Origin: Sphingobium herbicidovorans
GTDB taxonomy: Bacteria > Pseudomonadota > Alphaproteobacteria > Sphingomonadales > Sphingomonadaceae
Reading direction: 5' to 3'
Assembly: GCF_002080435.1 (NCBI RefSeq)
Contig: NZ_CP020538.1
Coordinates: 310,001 to 374,000, forward strand
Length of the DNA stretch: 64,000 bases
Below, one piece after another: positions 1 to 9,328 of this stretch. A program made the translations under genes and the position numbers. Under the pieces are notes generated by a model. It ran no database searches. It saw only the letters and a program-made list of their open reading frames with translations, and was not told where the DNA came from. How positions within the stretch are numbered: the first letter of the stretch is position 1; every line of letters begins with the position of its first letter.

Positions 1-1857
1 GCTTTCGACCTTGCCACCCATCGCGGCTATGACAGCGATCATCCGCGCGTGGTCGGCGACGTCGGCAAGGCAGGCGTGGCGATCGACACGATCGAGGACA
101 TGAAGATCCTGTTCGACGGTATTCCGCTCGATCAGATGTCGGTTTCCATGACCATGAACGGCGCGGTCATCCCCATCCTCGCCTTCTTCATCGTTGCGGG
201 CGAAGAGCAGGGGGTTGATCGCAAGCTGCTCGATGGGACCATTCAGAACGACATCCTGAAGGAGTTCATGGTCCGTAACACCTATATCTACCCGCCTGAA
301 CCGAGCATGCGGATCATCTCCGACATTTTCGGCTATACCAGCCGCGAGATGCCCAAGTTCAACAGCATCTCCATTTCCGGCTATCATATGCAGGAAGCCG
401 GCGCGACGCAGGTGCAGGAACTGGCTTTCACCATTGCCGATGGCATGGAGTATGTGAAGTACGGCGTGGCCTCGGGCCTCGACATCGACAAGTTCGCCGG
501 GCGTCTGAGCTTCTTTTTCGCGATCGGCATGAATTTCTTCATGGAAATTGCAAAGCTGCGCGCGGCCCGCGTGCTGTGGCATCGGGCCATGACGAAGCTG
601 GGTGCGCAGGACGAGCGGTCCAAGATGTTGCGGACGCACTGTCAGACTTCGGGCGTGTCGCTGACGGAGCAGGATCCGTACAACAATGTCATGCGCACGA
701 CGATCGAGGCGATGGCCGCGATGCTGGGCGGCACGCAGTCGCTGCACACCAACGCGCTGGACGAGGCAATTGCCCTTCCGACCGACTTTTCTGCTCGCAT
801 CGCGCGTAACACGCAGATCGTCATCCAGGAAGAGACCGGGATGACCAAGGTGGTCGATCCGCTCGGCGGCTCTTACTATGTCGAGGCGCTGACCCAGCAG
901 CTGGTCGATGCCGCGCAGGAAATCATCGACCGGGTCGAGTCTGAAGGCGGCATGGCCAAGGCTGTGGCGGCGGGATGGCCCAAGGCGATGATCGAGACGG
1001 CGGCGGCTGCTCGTCAGGCGCGCGTCGATAGGGGCGATGACGTCATCGTCGGCGTCAACAAATACCGGCTCGCCAACGAAGACCTGCTGGAAACGCTGGA
1101 AGTCGATAACAGCAAGGTTCGTGAAGCGCAGATCACCCGTATCAACCGGGTCAAGGCGGAGCGGGACGAGGAAGCCTGCGAGGCCGCGCTGGAAGCGCTG
1201 CGCAAGGCCGCTGCCGGTCCGCAGTCTATCGAGAATAATCTGCTCGCCCATGCCGTCGAAGCCGCGCGGGCGCGGGCGACGCTGGGCGAAATCTCCTCTG
1301 CGATGGAGGCCAGCTTCGATCGCTATGGCACCGTGCCGACGCCGGTGAAGGGCGTCTATGCGGAGCCTTATGCGCAGGATAGCCGCTGGAAACAGGTTCT
1401 TGACGGTGTGCAGGCCGTCGAGCGGCGCCTCGGCCGCAAGCCGAAATTGCTCATCGCCAAGATGGGACAGGACGGCCACGACCGGGGCGCCAATGTTATT
1501 GCATCCGCTTTTGGCGACATGGGTTTCGACGTCGTGTCGGGGCCGTTGTTCCAAACACCGGAGGAAACGGTGGTGCTGGCGCTTGATAGCGGCGTTGACG
1601 TCGTCGGCGCGTCCAGCCTTGCGGCGGGGCACAAGACGCTCATCCCCGAACTTATCAAGCAGCTTCGGGAGAAGGGGCGCAGCGACATCAAGGTGATCGC
1701 CGGCGGGGTCATTCCCCCGCAGGATTATGACTTCCTTCGTGACGCGGGCGTGCAGGGCATTTATGGACCGGGCTCCAATGTCGTGGAGTGCGCCGCCGAT
1801 GTGCTGCGCCTCCTCGGCCACAACATGCCCCCGGCGGGGCTGGAGGAAGCCGCTTGA
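1..1857 (+). CDS. scpA: Methylmalonyl-CoA mutase large subunit, 5' truncated by window edge
   Basis: Interconverts (R)-methylmalonyl-CoA and succinyl-CoA with adenosylcobalamin, the last step of propionyl-CoA catabolism. The reading frame is open from base 1, so the true start lies upstream; 618 codons are visible. The TIM-barrel mutase part ([19 protein letters not shown] region, then [11 protein letters not shown]) is followed by a C-terminal B12-binding domain with the DxHxxG cobalamin-ligand motif ([10 protein letters not shown], about nt 1465-1495) and the GASSLAAGH loop. It is followed by bioB with a 4-bp overlap and by the carboxylase alpha subunit, which fits a propionate operon. Family assignment is secure; the subunit is the B12-binding (large) one. 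The symbol mutA/bhbA is also used for this gene. Confidence 0.96.
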   Translation, partial: AFDLATHRGYDSDHPRVVGDVGKAGVAIDTIEDMKILFDGIPLDQMSVSMTMNGAVIPILAFFIVAGEEQGVDRKLLDGTIQNDILKEFMVRNTYIYPPEPSMRIISDIFGYTSREMPKFNSISISGYHMQEAGATQVQELAFTIADGMEYVKYGVASGLDIDKFAGRLSFFFAIGMNFFMEIAKLRAARVLWHRAMTKLGAQDERSKMLRTHCQTSGVSLTEQDPYNNVMRTTIEAMAAMLGGTQSLHTNALDEAIALPTDFSARIARNTQIVIQEETGMTKVVDPLGGSYYVEALTQQLVDAAQEIIDRVESEGGMAKAVAAGWPKAMIETAAAARQARVDRGDDVIVGVNKYRLANEDLLETLEVDNSKVREAQITRINRVKAERDEEACEAALEALRKAAAGPQSIENNLLAHAVEAARARATLGEISSAMEASFDRYGTVPTPVKGVYAEPYAQDSRWKQVLDGVQAVERRLGRKPKLLIAKMGQDGHDRGANVIASAFGDMGFDVVSGPLFQTPEETVVLALDSGVDVVGASSLAAGHKTLIPELIKQLREKGRSDIKVIAGGVIPPQDYDFLRDAGVQGIYGPGSNVVECAADVLRLLGHNMPPAGLEEAA

Positions 1858-2855
1858 ACCAGATCACTCCCCGCACCGACTGGACCCGCGACGAGATCGC
1901 CGCGCTGTTCGACCTGCCCTTCAACGACCTGATGTTCGAGGCGCAGTCGATCCATCGTGCGAATTTCCCGCGCAATGAGGTACAGCTTTCGACGCTGCTG
2001 TCGATCAAGACCGGCGGCTGTCCAGAGGATTGCGGCTATTGCAGTCAATCCACTGAGGCGGAAAGCGGCCTGAAAGCCACCAAGCTGATGGACGTTCAGG
2101 CCGTGCTTCAGGCGGCGGCGCAGGCGAAGGATCATGGGTCCGGCCGGTTCTGCATGGGTGCTGCGTGGCGCAATCCCAAGGAAAGGGACATGCCCAAGCT
2201 CATCGAAATGGTGAAGGGCGTGCGCCAGATGGGCATGGAAACCTGCATGACGCTGGGGATGCTCTCGTCCGATCAGGCCAAGCAGTTGGCGGATGCCGGG
2301 CTCGATTATTACAATCACAATATCGACACCTCGCCGGAAAATTACGCCAACGTCATCACCACCCGGACCTTCGAGGACCGGATCGAAACGCTGGAAAATG
2401 TCCGTGACGCCGGCATCAACGTGTGTTGCGGCGGGATCGTGGGCATGGGTGAGACGCGCTCGGATCGCATCGGTTTCCTGCACGCGCTCGCCACCATGCC
2501 GCATCCCGAAAGCGTGCCGATCAATGCACTTGTACCTGTGGCCGGGACCGTGCTGGGCGACATGCTCAAGGACACGCCACTCGCCAAGATCGACGAGGTG
2601 GAGTTTGTCCGCACCGTCGCGGTGGCGCGGATCGTCATGCCGCAGTCGATGGTGCGCCTCTCGGCGGGTCGCGAAAGCATGAGCGAGGCGTGCCAGGCGC
2701 TCTGCTTCATGGCGGGCGCGAACAGCATCTTCACCGGCGACAAGCTGCTGACGGCCGCGAATGCCGGGGACGATAAGGACGCCGCACTGCTGGCGAAGCT
2801 GGGTATGACCGCAATGCAGGCCCAGCCGCACGGGCATCTGGAGGCAGCTGAATGA
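1854..2855 (+). CDS. bioB: Biotin synthase BioB
   Basis: Radical-SAM enzyme inserting sulfur into dethiobiotin to make biotin. The protein is 333 aa. The CxxxCxxC cluster motif ([13 protein letters not shown]) puts the cysteines at residues 56, 60 and 63, as in the family. I chose the TTG start at 1854, which overlaps the mutase stop codon (TTGA) and has a strong GGAGGAA Shine-Dalgarno 6-8 bases upstream; a longer frame from 1788 would only add a non-homologous extension translated from inside the mutase gene. Lying between the mutase and the biotin-carrying carboxylase subunit, it makes the cofactor that the next enzyme needs; no other bio gene is in the window. Confidence 0.95.
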   Translation: MNQITPRTDWTRDEIAALFDLPFNDLMFEAQSIHRANFPRNEVQLSTLLSIKTGGCPEDCGYCSQSTEAESGLKATKLMDVQAVLQAAAQAKDHGSGRFCMGAAWRNPKERDMPKLIEMVKGVRQMGMETCMTLGMLSSDQAKQLADAGLDYYNHNIDTSPENYANVITTRTFEDRIETLENVRDAGINVCCGGIVGMGETRSDRIGFLHALATMPHPESVPINALVPVAGTVLGDMLKDTPLAKIDEVEFVRTVAVARIVMPQSMVRLSAGRESMSEACQALCFMAGANSIFTGDKLLTAANAGDDKDAALLAKLGMTAMQAQPHGHLEAAE

Positions 2856-3058
2856 AATTCGGCCGAACGATGGCGGTGACCGCTGTCGTTCTGGCCTAGA
2901 TCTTCTGGGGTTTATTCGCACCGGGCGCTTTCATGCACGGCGATTGGACCGAACCACAACCTCCGTTCGCCCTGAGTTTGTCTAAGGGCTGCAATTCTTC
3001 GAAGGAAGGACGGGGCTTCGACAAACTCAGCCCGAACGGGGTGAGAGGAACTGAATAA
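2852..3058 (+). pseudogene. Small membrane-protein remnant with an in-frame amber codon
   Basis: An ATG overlaps the bioB stop (AATGA) and opens a frame whose first 15 codons are followed by TAG at 2897. Reading through, the frame continues with a hydrophobic, protein-like stretch (IFWGLFAPGAFMHGDW) before entering the REP palindrome and stopping at 3056. Together the two parts resemble a single-pass small membrane protein of about 33 residues (TMAVTAVVLA-x-IFWGLFAPGAF). I do not recognise a named family. Whether it is a broken gene, a sequencing error or a chance frame cannot be decided from this sequence. Confidence 0.35.
2963..3039. repeat. REP-type intergenic palindrome
   Basis: The arms 2963-2986 and 3016-3039 are inverted repeats with about 3 mismatches over 24 bases (CTGAGTTTGTCtAAG against CTTCGACAAACTCAG). 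Elements containing CTGAG.TTGTCGAAG are common intergenic repeats in sphingomonad genomes (from memory). In RNA it would form a long hairpin between bioB and pccA and could modulate the expression ratio of the two. Confidence 0.75.
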
Positions 3059-3079
3059 GGACTGGGGCAAGGACAGATA

Positions 3080-5080
3080 ATGGCAATCACCAAGATCCTG
3101 ATCGCGAACCGTGGCGAAATTGCGTGTCGTGTCATGCGCACGGCCAAGAAGATGGGTATCAAGACCGTGGCGGTCTATTCCGATGCTGACGCGCGCGCGC
3201 CGCATGTTCTGATGGCTGATGAAGCCGTCCATATCGGCCCGTCCCCTGCAGCGCAGTCCTATCTGATCGCCGACAAGATCATCCAGGCGTGCAAGGACAC
3301 GGGCGCCGATGCCGTGCATCCGGGCTACGGCTTCCTTTCCGAGCGCGAGAGCTTCCGCAAGGCGCTGGACGCCGAGGGCATCATCTTCGTCGGCCCCCCG
3401 GCCAACGCCATCGCCGCGATGGGCGACAAGATTGAATCCAAGAAGCTGGCCAAGGAAGCGGGCGTTAATGTCGTGCCCGGCTATGTCGGCGTGATCGAGG
3501 ACACCGAACATGCTGTCCGCATCTCCAACGAGATCGGCTATCCGGTGATGATGAAGGCTTCGGCCGGCGGTGGCGGCAAGGGCATGCGCCTCGCCTATTC
3601 CGAGCAGGACGTACGCGAAGGCTTCGAGGCGACCAAGCGTGAGGGCCTGAACAGCTTCGGCGATGACCGCGTGTTTATCGAGAAGTTCATCGAAAGCCCG
3701 CGCCACATCGAAATCCAGATCCTGGGCGACCAGCATGGCAACATCGTCTATCTGAACGAGCGGGAATGTTCGATCCAGCGCCGCCACCAGAAGGTGGTCG
3801 AGGAAGCGCCTTCACCCTTCGTTTCCCCTGAAATGCGCAAGAAGATGGGCGAGCAATGCGTCGCCCTGGCGCGCGCGGTCGGTTATTTCAGCGCCGGCAC
3901 CGTCGAACTGATCGTGTCGGGCGCGGACAAGACCGGCGACGGCTTCTACTTCCTGGAAATGAACACGCGTTTGCAGGTGGAGCATCCGGTCACGGAAGAA
4001 ATCACGGGCCTCGATCTGGTCGAACAGATGATCCGCGTTGCGAATGGCGAGGAACTGGGCTTCCGCCAGGAAGATGTGAAGATCAATGGCTGGTCGGTCG
4101 AGAACCGGGTCTATGCCGAAGACCCCTATCGGGGGTTTCTGCCATCGACGGGCCGCTTGATCCGCTACAACCCGCCCGAAGAGGGTACGGATGCGACTGG
4201 CGCGAAGATCCGCGTCGATGACGGCGTGACCGAGGGCGGCGAGGTCAGCATGTTCTATGACCCGATGATCGCCAAGCTGATCACCTGGGCCCCGACCCGT
4301 CTCGAAGCGATCGACAAGCAGATCGAGGCGCTCGACAAGTTCGAGATCGAAGGCCCGGGCCACAATATCGATTTCGTGTCCGCACTGATGCAGCATGAGC
4401 GGTTCCGTTCGGGCAACATCACCACCGGCTTCATCGCCGAGGAATATCCCGATGGTTTCACCGGTGCTCCGGCGTCAGAGACTTTGCTGAAGCGCCTGTC
4501 GGCGGTCGGGGCCTTCGCCGCAATGGCGCAGGCCGACCGTGCGCGTCGCATCGACGGACAGCTTGGCAAGAGGCTGAAAGCGCCTACCGGTTGGCAGGTT
4601 AAGATTGGCGACACAGTGCATGACGTTATCATCAACGGGGATGACGTCACGGTCGATGGCGATCCGATCGACATGGCGCTGGAATATACGCCCGGAGATC
4701 GTCTGATCGAGGCGGAGTTTGGCGAAGAGGAACTGGCGGTGAAGATCACGCCCGTCCGTTCGGGATTTGTCCTGACCGCGCATGGCGCCAGCCACAAGCT
4801 GCGCATCCTGCCTGCTCATGCCGCGCCGCATGCCAAGCATATGATCGAAAAGATCCCGCCCGATCTGTCGCGCTTCCTGATCTGCCCGATGCCCGGCTTG
4901 CTGGTGGCGTTGCATGTCGAGGCAGGCGACAAGGTTGAAGCGGGCCAGCCTCTCGCCGTAATCGAGGCGATGAAGATGGAAAACATCCTGCGCGCGCAAA
5001 AGGCCGGCGTTGTGAAAAACGTGTCTGCGGCCCAGGGCGAAAGCCTGCCGGTCGATGCGATTATTCTGGAAATGGAATGA
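3080..5080 (+). CDS. pccA: Propionyl-CoA carboxylase alpha subunit (biotin carboxylase + BCCP)
   Basis: ATP-dependent carboxylation of biotin and presentation of CO2 to the beta subunit, which makes methylmalonyl-CoA from propionyl-CoA. 666 aa, the usual length. Order: biotin-carboxylase N domain (ILIANRGEIACRVMRT), ATP-grasp with the glycine loop KASAGGGGKGM (about residues 155-165), a C-terminal carboxylase domain, a linker, and a biotinyl domain with EAMKMEN, whose lysine is K632. The start ATG at 3080 has AAGGACAG upstream. It sits downstream of the mutase and biotin synthase; the beta subunit is not in the window and is presumably upstream. A methylcrotonyl- or acetyl-CoA carboxylase subunit would look similar, but the neighbouring mutase favours propionyl-CoA. 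Confidence 0.93.
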   Translation: MAITKILIANRGEIACRVMRTAKKMGIKTVAVYSDADARAPHVLMADEAVHIGPSPAAQSYLIADKIIQACKDTGADAVHPGYGFLSERESFRKALDAEGIIFVGPPANAIAAMGDKIESKKLAKEAGVNVVPGYVGVIEDTEHAVRISNEIGYPVMMKASAGGGGKGMRLAYSEQDVREGFEATKREGLNSFGDDRVFIEKFIESPRHIEIQILGDQHGNIVYLNERECSIQRRHQKVVEEAPSPFVSPEMRKKMGEQCVALARAVGYFSAGTVELIVSGADKTGDGFYFLEMNTRLQVEHPVTEEITGLDLVEQMIRVANGEELGFRQEDVKINGWSVENRVYAEDPYRGFLPSTGRLIRYNPPEEGTDATGAKIRVDDGVTEGGEVSMFYDPMIAKLITWAPTRLEAIDKQIEALDKFEIEGPGHNIDFVSALMQHERFRSGNITTGFIAEEYPDGFTGAPASETLLKRLSAVGAFAAMAQADRARRIDGQLGKRLKAPTGWQVKIGDTVHDVIINGDDVTVDGDPIDMALEYTPGDRLIEAEFGEEELAVKITPVRSGFVLTAHGASHKLRILPAHAAPHAKHMIEKIPPDLSRFLICPMPGLLVALHVEAGDKVEAGQPLAVIEAMKMENILRAQKAGVVKNVSAAQGESLPVDAIILEME

Positions 5081-5147
5081 CGGCGTGGGCGAAGCAGCGG
5101 CTTGAGATACGCCAGCAGCTTTCGCTTCGCCTGACACCCGCATGATG

Positions 5148-5175
5148 ACGGGATCATGATTTGCCATGATCCCGT
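5148..5175 (+). terminator. Hairpin downstream of pccA
   Basis: Perfect 11-bp stem (ACGGGATCATG / CATGATCCCGT) with a 6-nt loop, 70 bp after the pccA stop, followed by only a weak T content (CTCT). It probably ends the propionate operon. The rest of 5081-5369 contains no convincing gene. Confidence 0.6.
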
Positions 5176-5369
5176 CTCTAGCACCAGGCACATTGTCGCT
5201 CGCGCAAGCTGCAGGCACCGTTGCTGTGCCTCTGCTATGTTGCTGACCAGCTGGGCGCCCGACTGATCGCCGACAGTATGTAGCACTCGAGATATTCACG
5301 GTAGCAATGCTTGCTCCCGCCTCCTGCTTCTCTAAAGATCGCCTGACGGCAGTTCGAAAGGGGGGCGCA

Positions 5370-6962
5370 ATGAGCGGGACGGCGGCCAGCGGCGGCCATG
5401 TGATAGATGTAAAACGCGACCGCCTGGTCATTACGGCATCTGCGCTCGGCACCGTGTTCGAATGGTATGATTTTTACATCTACGGCGTCCTCGCGCCGAT
5501 CATTGGGCGGACATTCTTTCCTACCGACAATCCGACGGTCGAACTGCTCTATTCGCTGGCAGGCTTCGCCATCGGCTTCGGGTTCCGACCGTTGGGCGCT
5601 GCGCTTTTTGGTTTTTTGGGAGACCGATGGGGGCGCAAATATACGTTTCTCGCGACTATCGTCCTGATGGGCGGCGCGACTGCGGGTGTGGGCCTTACGC
5701 CGTCTGCGGCGAGCATCGGGCTGGCCGCGCCCGTCATCCTCATTTTACTGCGGATCGCGCAGGGGCTCGCGCTGGGTGGTGAATATGGCGGGGCGGCCAT
5801 TTACGTGGCCGAACATGCGCCGCCGGGAAAGCGCGGGTTTTACACCAGTTTCATCCAGGCTGGCGTGATCGGCGGCTTCATTCTGTCGCTGGTCGTCGTT
5901 GTCGGCACGCAATGGGTCGTCGGCAAGGCGGTGTGGGACGATTGGGGCTGGCGTCTGCCATTCATCTTCTCGCTCGCATTGCTCGCAATTTCGCTGTGGA
6001 TGCGGCTCATGTTGCGCGAAAGCCCGGTGTTCACAGCGATGAAAAATGCGGGCGAGCGGTCGCGAAATCCGCTGAAGGAAGCGTTCACCTATCCCGGAAA
6101 CAGGCGGCGAATGCTGGTCGCGATGATCGGGATCGCGGCGGGTTTCACCGTCATCGCCTATACGGTCATGTTCCAGGCCCTCTATTTTCTGCAGAGCGGC
6201 CTGCACGTTTCGCCCGGCATTGCTCAACTGCTGGTTGGTGGAAGCGCCTTCGCGGGGATGGGGGCATTTGTCTTCTTTGGCTGGCTGTCCGATCGAGTGG
6301 GCCGCAGGAAGCCGATCATCATCGGCTATGTGCTCGTCTTGCTGCTGCTCATGCCGCTTTATCAATTCATGGGCAGCGTCGCGAACCCCGCGCTTTATCG
6401 GGCGGCGGACCGTGCGCCCGTCGTCGTAACCGGCCCCGATTGCAGCTTTGATCCGTTCGCCAAGGTCCAGCCTAGCGCCTGCGGGAAATTACTCGATCAT
6501 TTTTCGAAGCGTGGCATTCCCTATGAGAAGGCCGGGGCTGAACGGACAGCGGTGACCATCGGCGGCACGACAGTCCAGGACCTAAGTGATGAAGGACTGG
6601 ACAAAGCCCTTATTGCGCGGGGATATGATTTTGGCGTGGTGAAACCCGACTGGCCGCGCGCCATGCTGATATTCCTCGCATTGCTGCTGCTCTGGACTTT
6701 GTCGGGCGCAACCTATGGTCCGGTGGCGGCGCTGCTGTCGGAATATTTCCCGGCACGCATCCGCTATAGTTCGCTTTCGATCCCCTATCATATCGGTACG
6801 GGCTATTTCGGCGGTTTCCTGCCGCTCGTCAGCCAGTATATTGTCGCGCGGACCGGCGATCCTTATGCGGGGCTGTGGTACACGATCGTTGTGGTGGCGG
6901 TAGCATTGGTGACCTGTCTGGTGGCGCTGCTGGAAACGCGCGACGCAAAGCTGGAAGCGTGA
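5370..6962 (+). CDS. MFS transporter, metabolite:H+ symporter type, with a large extracytoplasmic-loop insertion
   Basis: Inner-membrane secondary carrier, 530 aa from the ATG at 5370, which has AAGGGGGGC upstream; an in-frame ATG at 5307 lacks such a site. Family signs: TVFEWYDFYIYG in the first helix, FLGDRWGRKYTF in loop 2-3, GLALGGEYGGAAIYVAEH in helix 4-5, and a repeated loop motif WLSDRVGRRKP. Sphingomonads carry long versions of these proteins. Between two late helices (about residues 337-426) there is a soluble segment of roughly 90 residues with two cysteines (GPDCSF, SACGK), absent from the second MFS carrier in this window (50216). The substrate is unknown. Its stop overlaps the alanine racemase start by 3-4 bases, so the two are co-translated. 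Confidence 0.85.
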   Translation: MSGTAASGGHVIDVKRDRLVITASALGTVFEWYDFYIYGVLAPIIGRTFFPTDNPTVELLYSLAGFAIGFGFRPLGAALFGFLGDRWGRKYTFLATIVLMGGATAGVGLTPSAASIGLAAPVILILLRIAQGLALGGEYGGAAIYVAEHAPPGKRGFYTSFIQAGVIGGFILSLVVVVGTQWVVGKAVWDDWGWRLPFIFSLALLAISLWMRLMLRESPVFTAMKNAGERSRNPLKEAFTYPGNRRRMLVAMIGIAAGFTVIAYTVMFQALYFLQSGLHVSPGIAQLLVGGSAFAGMGAFVFFGWLSDRVGRRKPIIIGYVLVLLLLMPLYQFMGSVANPALYRAADRAPVVVTGPDCSFDPFAKVQPSACGKLLDHFSKRGIPYEKAGAERTAVTIGGTTVQDLSDEGLDKALIARGYDFGVVKPDWPRAMLIFLALLLLWTLSGATYGPVAALLSEYFPARIRYSSLSIPYHIGTGYFGGFLPLVSQYIVARTGDPYAGLWYTIVVVAVALVTCLVALLETRDAKLEA

Positions 6963-8050
6963 CGGCCTCGACGCTTGCGGCGTATGCCGCTATCGCGAGG
7001 CCGATGACCGCATTTACCGCTCCCCTGCGCCTGCGTCTTGATGGCGGCGCACTTGTGAATAACTGGCGCTGGCTTCAAAGAAGCAGCGGCGCGGCCGCAT
7101 GTGGCGCCGCGATCAAGGCCGATGGCTACGGCGCTGGTGCGATTGAGGTCATGGGACGTCTGATGAATGCCGGATGCCGCGATTTTTTCGTGTCCAACTG
7201 GGCCGAAGCGGCGCTGCTCGAACCCCTGTTGGAAGATGGCGTTTCGCTCGCGGTGCTGCATGGCGTGCGGAGCGAGGACATGGAGGTCGCGTTAACATCG
7301 AAAGCGCGGCCGGTCCTGTCCACGTCCAGCCAGATCGCACGTTGGAAGGCTGCGGGTGGTGGCGTCTGTGATGTGATGGTGGACACCGGGATGAACCGGC
7401 TGGGACTTGATTGGCGCGGTGACGTCGCGGCTGAAATCGAAGGTTTGCATGTCGATGCGCTGCTCAGTCATCTGGCGTCAGCAGACGAGGATACCGGTCT
7501 TAGCCGGATCCAACTGGACCGCTTTGGGGCGTTGAAGGCCAGCGTCAGCGCACCGCGATACAGCCTGGCGAACAGCGCAGGCATTTGCCTTGGACAGGCC
7601 TACGCGTTCGACCTCACCCGACCGGGGCTGGCGCTTTACGGCGGGGTTCCTCGGGCGGAGGCACAGGCGGGCATAGCGCAGGTGGTCTTTCCACAGGCTC
7701 AGATTTTGCAACGGCGGCATGTGCCTGCGGGCGACAGTGTCGGCTATAACGCTATCTATGTTGCTGAGCGCGACATGGAGATCGCAGTTTTGAATATCGG
7801 CTATGCTGACGGCTATTTGCGGGGATTTTCGAACCGGGGAATGGTGAAGGCGGGGGATGTTGCCCTGCCGGTCGTCGGGCGCGTGTCGATGGATCTGATC
7901 GCTGTGGATGTGACGGCCTTTCCTTCGCTTGCTGAAGGAGACTGGCTGGATATTGATTATGCGCTGCCAGACGCCGCTGCACTTTCTGGCCTGTCGCAAT
8001 ATGAGCTGTTGACGGGCCTTGGCGCGCGCTTCGATCGTCTTTGGGATTGA
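6959..8050 (+). CDS. alr: Alanine racemase
   Basis: PLP-dependent interconversion of L- and D-alanine, supplying D-Ala for peptidoglycan or using D-Ala as a carbon source. 363 aa from the GTG at 6959, which overlaps the MFS stop codon (GTGA) and has GGAA just upstream; ATG 7004 is a possible shorter start. The PLP lysine is K53 in AAIKADGYGAG. The C-terminal domain has the tyrosine region DSVGYNAIYVAERD, then VLNIGYADGYLRGFSN and VGRVSMDLIAVDVT. Coupling to a transporter suggests a catabolic role for the pair, but that is inference. Confidence 0.93.
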   Translation: MTASTLAAYAAIARPMTAFTAPLRLRLDGGALVNNWRWLQRSSGAAACGAAIKADGYGAGAIEVMGRLMNAGCRDFFVSNWAEAALLEPLLEDGVSLAVLHGVRSEDMEVALTSKARPVLSTSSQIARWKAAGGGVCDVMVDTGMNRLGLDWRGDVAAEIEGLHVDALLSHLASADEDTGLSRIQLDRFGALKASVSAPRYSLANSAGICLGQAYAFDLTRPGLALYGGVPRAEAQAGIAQVVFPQAQILQRRHVPAGDSVGYNAIYVAERDMEIAVLNIGYADGYLRGFSNRGMVKAGDVALPVVGRVSMDLIAVDVTAFPSLAEGDWLDIDYALPDAAALSGLSQYELLTGLGARFDRLWD

Positions 8051-8062
8051 GGATATGAAAAA

Positions 8063-8089
8063 GGCCGCCGTGCGTACGCACCGGCGGCC
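8063..8089. terminator. Bidirectional terminator between alr and phaA
   Basis: GGCCGCCG pairs with CGGCGGCC around an inner TGCG-TA-CGCA stem; AAAAA flanks the left side and CCTTTCTT the right, so it can serve both the plus-strand alr and the minus-strand thiolase gene. Confidence 0.85.
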
Positions 8090-8111
8090 CCTTTCTTGAC
8101 CTGAGCGTAGA

Positions 8112-9284
8112 TCAGCGCTCGATGCACATGGCGACGCCCATGCCGCCACCGACGCACAGAGTGGCAAGACCCTTCTTCGCGTCCCGCTTCTGCATTTCAT
8201 AGAGCAGCGTGGTGAGCACGCGCGCGCCCGACGCGCCGACCGGATGGCCGATTGCGATGGCTCCGCCGTTCACATTGACCTTTTCAGGATCCCAGCCCAA
8301 TTCCTGCCCCACGGCCAGCGCCTGCGCGGCGAATGCTTCATTGGCTTCGATAAGGTCGATGTCCGCGAGGGACCAGCCAGCCTTGGCCAGAGCATTGCGG
8401 GTAGCGGGCGCGGGGCCGATGCCCATGATGGCCGGATCTACGCCGCAGGTAGCAAAGCTGGCGATACGTCCAAGGATCGGCGCGTTGCGCTGTGCGGCGT
8501 CCGCGGCGGTCATGATGACCAATGCGGCCGCGCCATCGTTGATGCCGCTGGCGTTTCCGGCGGTAACCGTCCCATCCTTCTTGAATGCCGGACGCAGGTT
8601 CTGCATCGCTTCGAGTGTCGCGCCTGCGCGGATATATTCGTCGGCATCGACGATGGTGTCGCCCTTGCGACCTTTGATCGTCATGGCCACGATCTCATCA
8701 TTGAAGCGGCCGGCTGCGCGCGCGGCTTCGGCCTTGTTCTGGCTGGCGACGGCGAACTGGTCCTGCGCATCGCGGCTGATCTGATATTTTTCCGCTAGGT
8801 TCTCCGCAGTCACGCCCATGTGATAATTATTGAATGCGTCGGTCAGCCCGTCATGCGTCATCGTGTCGATCAGCGAGATCGGCCCCATCTTCGCGCCGCC
8901 GCGCAGATATTGGGCATGCGGAGCGAGCGACATATTCTCCTGTCCGCCCGCTACCATGATGCGCGCATCGCCGGCCCGGATCGCCTGAGCGGCAAGAGCG
9001 ACGGCGCGCAGCCCCGATCCGCACAACTGGTTGAGGCCAATTGCCGTACGCTCCACGGGGATGCCAGCGTTGACAGCTGCCTGACGGGCAGGATTCTGCC
9101 CCTGTGCCGCTGTCAGAATCTGGCCGAGTATAACTTCATCGACTTCGTCCGGCGCGACACCGGCTTGAGTCAATGCCGCCACGATGGCGGCGCGGCCGAG
9201 TTCGTGCGCCGGGGTGGACCCGAATGCACCCATGAAGCTACCGACAGCAGTGCGCTTGGCAGCGGTGATGACGATGTCTGACAA
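8112..9284 (-). CDS. phaA: Acetyl-CoA acetyltransferase (biosynthetic thiolase)
   Basis: Condenses two acetyl-CoA to acetoacetyl-CoA (and the reverse). 390 aa, normal for the family. Active-site Cys88 lies in [10 protein letters not shown], the histidine in GHPVGASG, and the second cysteine in CVGGGMG close to the C-terminus. The start appears to be TTG at 9284 with AAGGA about ten bases upstream; the protein [15 protein letters not shown] aligns with thiolases from its first residue and no nearby ATG fits. It lies 44 bp downstream of the PhaC-like gene on the same strand and near phaR, supporting a role in polyhydroxyalkanoate synthesis (phaA), though atoB-type catabolic use is possible. Confidence 0.93.
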   Translation of the reverse strand: MSDIVITAAKRTAVGSFMGAFGSTPAHELGRAAIVAALTQAGVAPDEVDEVILGQILTAAQGQNPARQAAVNAGIPVERTAIGLNQLCGSGLRAVALAAQAIRAGDARIMVAGGQENMSLAPHAQYLRGGAKMGPISLIDTMTHDGLTDAFNNYHMGVTAENLAEKYQISRDAQDQFAVASQNKAEAARAAGRFNDEIVAMTIKGRKGDTIVDADEYIRAGATLEAMQNLRPAFKKDGTVTAGNASGINDGAAALVIMTAADAAQRNAPILGRIASFATCGVDPAIMGIGPAPATRNALAKAGWSLADIDLIEANEAFAAQALAVGQELGWDPEKVNVNGGAIAIGHPVGASGARVLTTLLYEMQKRDAKKGLATLCVGGGMGVAMCIER

Positions 9285-9328
9285 TATACTGGTCCTTGAT
9301 CAATGGGCAGTTGGCGGGCCCAATATCA

